Positions 60,552 through 64,000 of a stretch of 64,000 nt of DNA are shown here, piece after piece. This stretch comes from Tuberibacillus calidus DSM 17572. GTDB lineage: Bacteria > Bacillota > Bacilli > Bacillales > Sporolactobacillaceae. A model generated the notes under the pieces. That model was not told the DNA's origin. It was given only the letters and a program-made list of their open reading frames with translations, and ran no database searches. A program made the translations under genes and the position numbers. Each line of letters starts with the position of its first letter. Within the stretch, counting starts at the first letter, position 1. The stretch spans positions 33,683 through 97,682 of the forward strand of contig NZ_AUMM01000010.1 in assembly GCF_000430685.1 (NCBI RefSeq), read 5' to 3'.

Positions 60552-62029
60552 ATGTAGAAAAGGAATTGCAAAAACGCTTTGGGTTTCCGGCTTTTCGCCC
60601 GGGTCAGCGTGAAGTCATTGAGGATGTTCTAAGCGGCCGAGATGTGTTTGCGATGCTGCCAACAGGAAGCGGAAAGTCCATTTGCTATCTTCTTAGCGGT
60701 TACTTGCTCGGCGGTTTAGTCGTCATCGTCACGCCGCTTATATCCCTCATGCAGGATCAAGTCCAGCGATTAAGAATGAATGGGGAAAAAGGAGCTGCCG
60801 CCCTTAACAGCTTTCTAACGGAGGAGGAGAGGGAGCGGGTCATCCGCGGGTTAGGGAGCTTTCGCTTTCTTTACCTTTCACCGGAAATGCTCCGCTCAAG
60901 CCGTCTTCAGACCGCGTTAAAAAACATCGGTGTCAGCCTGTTTGTCGTCGATGAAGCTCATTGCATTTCACAATGGGGATACGAGTTTCGTCCGGAATAT
61001 TTGAAGCTTGCCGAAGCGCGCCGGAACATTGGCCAGCCACCTTGTCTCGCTCTGACAGCAACTGCTGATGACCAGGTGCGAAAGGATATCATCACCCATT
61101 TGGAATTAACGGATTGCCGCCTTCATCTTTATAGTGTCGATCGGCCAAATATTGCCTTATGTGTGGAACATTGGCTCGAACCAAAGGAGAAAGAAAGACG
61201 GCTCATTGAATTAGTGAAGCAACTTGAAGGCCCCGGTATCGTCTATTTTTCAAGCCGGAAGATGACCGAACAGATGGCCGAGCGCCTCAAACTCGATGGG
61301 ATACTTCAAGTAGGTTTTTACCACGGCGACATGAGTACGGAAGACCGTATGCTCATTCAAAATCAGTTTCTCGGTGATCAATTGGATGTGGTTTGCGCGA
61401 CGAATGCTTTCGGTATGGGCATAGATAAACCAAATATTCGCTTTGTCATCCATTATCATTATCCAACACATATCAATGCTTACATGCAGGAAATTGGCCG
61501 TGCTGGAAGGGATGGGGAGCCCAGCCTTGCCATCTGTTTGGTGGGTGCGGGTGATGATCGCATTGCCCAAACGCTTATCGATCGCGAACTACCGGATGAG
61601 TCTGTGGTAAAGGCTGTCATTTCCAGGTTAGCGGGGGGCAATGACCCCTACGACATTCAGAAGCTGGCTATGGATAACGGTGCCTCTGAGACGAGCGCCC
61701 AGTTTTTATGCGAAAAACTGAGCGGCATGGATAACCAGTCAGATGCCGCGACCTTATTCGAACGTGTGATGCAAGATGTTCATGCAAGAAGATCCGTAAA
61801 AACGGCCGAATTAGCCAAAGTCAGACAGTGGCTCGCCACAAACCGCTGTCGTCGGAAAACCGTTTTACAATTTTATGGGCAACAACCAGTAGATCGAAAT
61901 GGCCCCTGCTGTGATCGCTGCGGGTTTCAACTAAAGGCTTATTATAAGAAGATAGGGGACACCCGACGTCTGAATCAAGGCATCGAGCCGTGGCAAAGCC
62001 GTCTTGAAAGGTTATTACCTAGGAGGTAA
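60548..62029 (+). CDS. recQ: ATP-dependent DNA helicase RecQ (short RecS type)
   Basis: 493 aa. Walker A MLPTGSGKSICYLL, DEAH box FVVDEAHCISQWGYEFRPEY, motif III ALTATA, motif V-VI region VVCATNAFGMGIDKPNIRFV and MQEIGRAGRDG. The zinc-binding RQC part has CRRKTVLQFYG and CCDRCGF. No HRDC domain, as in B. subtilis RecS (YpbC) rather than the longer RecQ (YocI). Coupled to ypbB; ypbD follows after six bases. Confidence 0.92.
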   Translation: MNVEKELQKRFGFPAFRPGQREVIEDVLSGRDVFAMLPTGSGKSICYLLSGYLLGGLVVIVTPLISLMQDQVQRLRMNGEKGAAALNSFLTEEERERVIRGLGSFRFLYLSPEMLRSSRLQTALKNIGVSLFVVDEAHCISQWGYEFRPEYLKLAEARRNIGQPPCLALTATADDQVRKDIITHLELTDCRLHLYSVDRPNIALCVEHWLEPKEKERRLIELVKQLEGPGIVYFSSRKMTEQMAERLKLDGILQVGFYHGDMSTEDRMLIQNQFLGDQLDVVCATNAFGMGIDKPNIRFVIHYHYPTHINAYMQEIGRAGRDGEPSLAICLVGAGDDRIAQTLIDRELPDESVVKAVISRLAGGNDPYDIQKLAMDNGASETSAQFLCEKLSGMDNQSDAATLFERVMQDVHARRSVKTAELAKVRQWLATNRCRRKTVLQFYGQQPVDRNGPCCDRCGFQLKAYYKKIGDTRRLNQGIEPWQSRLERLLPRR

Positions 62030-62035
62030 AGCAGG

Positions 62036-62608
62036 TTGATAAAAAGACAACCGATTGATCCGAGACAGCTTACGGATCGGGATGTGTTCGTGAGCTTTTA
62101 TGGCTCTCAATTGTTTTTGCTAATTGTCGCGATCGCGGGTAGTTTGTTTTTCGTCCCGCAAATGCGATCCTTGTTTTCATTTTCTTTTTTTGATGTAGTC
62201 ATTCTTGGCGCTGGAAGTGGAGTGGTCATTGCTCTTCTAGAAGTTGCCCTCGAGCGGCTTGTTCCGGAAACTTGGTTAGATGACGGAGGCATCAATCGCC
62301 GCGTTTTCCAAGCCTTTTCCTATAAGCATATGGTGCTAGCCCTAATCCTTGTTGCTTTCATCGAAGAAATGTTATTTCGCGGCGTGATCCAAACGTGTTG
62401 GGGACTCGTCATGGCGAGCTTCATTTTCGCCTTTGTCCATATTCGTTATCTGAAAAAACCGCTGATGTTTTTGATGGCACTCTTACTTGGTTTTTATCTC
62501 GGTTGGCTTTACAAATATACGGGAAGTCTCCTTCCTTCGATCACGACGCATTTTATAATTGATGTCCTCCTCGGTTTTGTGCTAAAAAAACAACGGCGAG
62601 TAAGATAG
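62036..62608 (+). CDS. ypbD: CPBP family intramembrane metalloprotease YpbD
   Basis: 190 aa, about five or six membrane segments. CPBP/Abi motifs: EExxxR in VAFIEEMLFRGVIQ, FxxxH in FIFAFVHIRYL and the last His-Asn/Asp in THFIIDVLLGF. Members act in prenyl-protein-type processing or bacteriocin immunity; the YpbD role is unknown. TTG start, with AGGAGGT overlapping the recQ stop. Confidence 0.85.
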   Translation: MIKRQPIDPRQLTDRDVFVSFYGSQLFLLIVAIAGSLFFVPQMRSLFSFSFFDVVILGAGSGVVIALLEVALERLVPETWLDDGGINRRVFQAFSYKHMVLALILVAFIEEMLFRGVIQTCWGLVMASFIFAFVHIRYLKKPLMFLMALLLGFYLGWLYKYTGSLLPSITTHFIIDVLLGFVLKKQRRVR

Positions 62609-62635
62609 AATGAGAGTTGGAAAGGGGGAACAAGG

Positions 62636-62980
62636 ATGAATGAATCGTCTTCCTTACCACCACGGCGAAAAAAGCATGGCGGGAAAAAACGGGAGGGAGC
62701 GGTCTTCAATGAAGACACGGGAAAAAGCGACCTTCCTTCACCACGAGAAATTCAACAATTAAATAGCCGTTTGGCTCGAAGAAAAGCGTTACAGGCGTTC
62801 GCCTTGAATCCGCAAGGGTACAAAGAGCAAAAGAAGCAAGCTTCCGTTCCGGTAAATCGTCAAAAAGAAAAACCACGCAAGCGGTGGAGTGCGGGGCTGA
62901 TTGCGGCAAATGTCATTTTGAGTTTGTTTTTACTTTTCATCGGTCTTTTCTTTATATATATCATTTATTATTATCAGTAA
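62636..62980 (+). CDS. Small C-terminally anchored membrane protein in the ypbE position
   Basis: 114 aa. A hydrophilic, basic N-terminal part (PPRRKKHGGKKRE; SRLARRKALQAFALNPQGYK) is followed by one membrane helix at the C-terminus (about 86-112, LIAANVILSLFLLFIGLFFI). It lies between ypbD and ypbF where B. subtilis has ypbE, a longer LysM-domain protein; here no LysM domain is present. It may be a reduced or unrelated protein. RBS AAAGGGGG, seven bases. Confidence 0.65.
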   Translation: MNESSSLPPRRKKHGGKKREGAVFNEDTGKSDLPSPREIQQLNSRLARRKALQAFALNPQGYKEQKKQASVPVNRQKEKPRKRWSAGLIAANVILSLFLLFIGLFFIYIIYYYQ

Positions 62981-63054
62981 AAGTCAAAGTTTTTGAATGC
63001 GGCCCGTCCTAAGTGTCACGCCTTATGCATATGGTTGTATCAGGGGGGCTCGTT

Positions 63055-63504
63055 ATGGCCAAAAATGATTTTGATTTAAATGCTTTATCACCAACGACAC
63101 GCGCCGTGATGGTCCGGCTTAAAGACTGGAAAAAGCGAAGGGAACAATGGAAAACGCTGAAATTTATCTTTGATCTCCTCGCCTTAATATTCATGTTAGG
63201 CATCCTTTGGTTCATCAGCCATCGGTTAAATGGAGCGGAAAATCTCAACCAATTTTATGCGGTGCTTTTTTCTCGTCCCGTTGTCAATGCCATGATTTTT
63301 CTCATTCCGACGCTCATTGTCTGGAAATTCGTTAATATGAAATACAATGAATATGACGAGGATTACGAAACATTGCGTAAGGAAATCATCGACCGAGCGG
63401 ATGAATTATGGTTTCACTTTCCCGAGGATTGGCAACATCGGCAGGAGGCCTTGGAATTTATGGATAAAACGCATGGGGTCAATCTATTTTATAAGAAAAA
63501 ATAA
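63055..63504 (+). CDS. ypbF: DUF2663 membrane protein YpbF
   Basis: 149 aa. Two membrane segments (about 42-60 FIFDLLALIFMLGILWFIS and 76-93 VNAMIFLIPTLIVWKFV) inside a charged protein, matching YpbF (DUF2663), function unknown. ATG at 63055 is seven bases after GGGGGG; an earlier ATG at 63013 lacks a binding site. Last gene of the ypbB-recQ-ypbD unit. Confidence 0.82.
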   Translation: MAKNDFDLNALSPTTRAVMVRLKDWKKRREQWKTLKFIFDLLALIFMLGILWFISHRLNGAENLNQFYAVLFSRPVVNAMIFLIPTLIVWKFVNMKYNEYDEDYETLRKEIIDRADELWFHFPEDWQHRQEALEFMDKTHGVNLFYKKK

Positions 63505-63559
63505 ACTCAAAGAAAATGTGGGGCTCTCCATTCTTAGCAAAAGACAGAATCTTAATAGC

Positions 63560-63650
63560 CCATATAAAAGAGGCTCCGACAAGCCTTTCGAGCGATGTGA
63601 GCCTTAGTTGCACTTTTTCAGCCTAGAAATATGTTTATCCAATCCTACAT
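63560..63650 (-). repeat. Dispersed intergenic repeat, copy R11
   Basis: On the minus strand: TTCTAGGCTGAAAAAGTGCA, CAACTAAGGCTCACATCG, CGAAAGGCTTGTCGGAGCC, then TCTTTTATA. The hairpin is reduced to GGCTC/GAGCC. It ends close to the IS element boundary at about 63660. Confidence 0.6.
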
Positions 63651-63660
63651 ATAAAAAAAC

Positions 63661-64000
63661 GGGGCCGGGACATAACTAGCCCAAAATAACGTAAAAAAGG
63701 TTCCGATTATCGCTTTTTGATGGTCGGAACCTTTTTCAGGTGTTATTTTCCCTTATATTTAGGTGGATTAACTTTTCATGGCGGTGATCTTTCTCAAGTT
63801 CACCGCCATGAATGCAAATCCCAATTCATTTATCACCTTTTCTTTGCCTCTCACTGACAAACGAGTGAAACGCAAATTAGCCTTCAGAAATCCAAAAACT
63901 GGTTCCACATCAATTTTACGTTTGCCGTAGATTTCACCAGTTTCTTTTTCCGAAAGCTTCTGCCTAATGAATTCTTTATGTTCTTCCCATTTTTGGTTAT
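63661..64000 (-). mobile_element. IS1182-type insertion sequence, one end
   Basis: The segment from GGGGCCGGGACATAACT (63661-63677) resembles the terminal inverted repeat of IS1182-type elements and is followed by the transposase 3' end on the minus strand. A hairpin AAAAAGGTTCCGA/TCGGAACCTTTTT (63694-63736) lies between, probably the transposase terminator. The other end lies outside the window. Confidence 0.7.
63768..64000 (-). CDS. IS1182-type DDE transposase, C-terminal part (5' end outside window)
   Basis: The minus-strand frame is open from the right edge to TAA at 63768-63770 (77 codons). It reads EIYGKRKIDVEPVFGFLKAN then LRFTRLSVRGKEKVINELGF and AFMAVNLRKITAMKS, the well-known end of IS1182/IS4-like (DDE_Tnp_1) transposases, with the catalytic Glu of the DDE triad in DVEPVFG. 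The frame is intact in this part; whether the element is complete cannot be seen. Confidence 0.88.
   Translation of the reverse strand, partial: NQKWEEHKEFIRQKLSEKETGEIYGKRKIDVEPVFGFLKANLRFTRLSVRGKEKVINELGFAFMAVNLRKITAMKS

Noticed and set aside
1..64000. tRNA, rRNA, prophage or conjugative element genes
   Set aside because: No such sequence was recognised on either strand; the only mobile gene is the IS1182-type transposase end at the right edge.

Overview
This 64-kb window is chromosomal DNA from an endospore-forming member of the Bacillales (Bacillota). The evidence is the complete spoIIA-sigF, spoVA, spoIIM, dacF, dacB and spmAB genes, Gram-positive style ribosome binding sites, many TTG and GTG starts, and gene order that follows, in pieces, the yqj-yqk-fur-spoIIA-spoVA-lysA-scp-dacB-res-ypb stretch of Bacillus subtilis. 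Differences in content (quinol NO reductase, no resA, no deoB/punA, only ribT left of the rib locus) point to a genus away from B. subtilis. I cannot name the species. I saw no rRNA, tRNA, CRISPR or prophage.

Layout: 1-7.5 kb holds the end of helD, an M20 peptidase (yqjE), a divergent qNOR gene with an Fnr-like site, DNA polymerase IV and an EamA permease. 7.5-11 kb is a MoxR/DUF58/DUF4129 cluster. 11-13 kb holds the phosphatidylethanolamine genes pssA, psd and a DedA gene. 13-19 kb has rnz, namA, a GDPD, yqjP/yqjQ and a second SDR. 19-24.3 kb has an ECF sigma/putative anti-sigma pair with an autoregulation-type promoter, a second Y-family polymerase with an SOS box, a TetR operon, a YolD gene and a 39-codon gene. 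24.8-32 kb is metabolic and repair genes (thioredoxin, HMG-CoA lyase, thiolase, aldo-keto reductase, nicotinamidase-like, ferredoxin, nudF, EndoQ).

32-43 kb is the sporulation core: spoIIM (SigE promoter), fur, yqzK, xerD, dacF, spoIIAA-AB-sigF (SigH promoter with Spo0A-like boxes) and spoVAA-AF (SigG promoter). 43-50.7 kb has lysA, ribT, a small unknown gene, scpAB, dacB-spmA-spmB (SigE promoter) and rluB. 50.7-56.3 kb is resBC and resDE. A secreted M6 metalloprotease (immune inhibitor A type) follows, then ypbB-recQ-ypbD-(unknown)-ypbF and the 3' part of an IS1182-type transposase at the right edge.

The least expected signal is a dispersed non-coding repeat of about 100 bp, present at about ten intergenic sites. 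Most copies sit just after the terminator hairpin of a gene and in the same orientation as that gene. The copies carry a central hairpin whose paired bases change together between copies, which suggests selection on structure. One copy is followed by a 155-bp tandem duplication.
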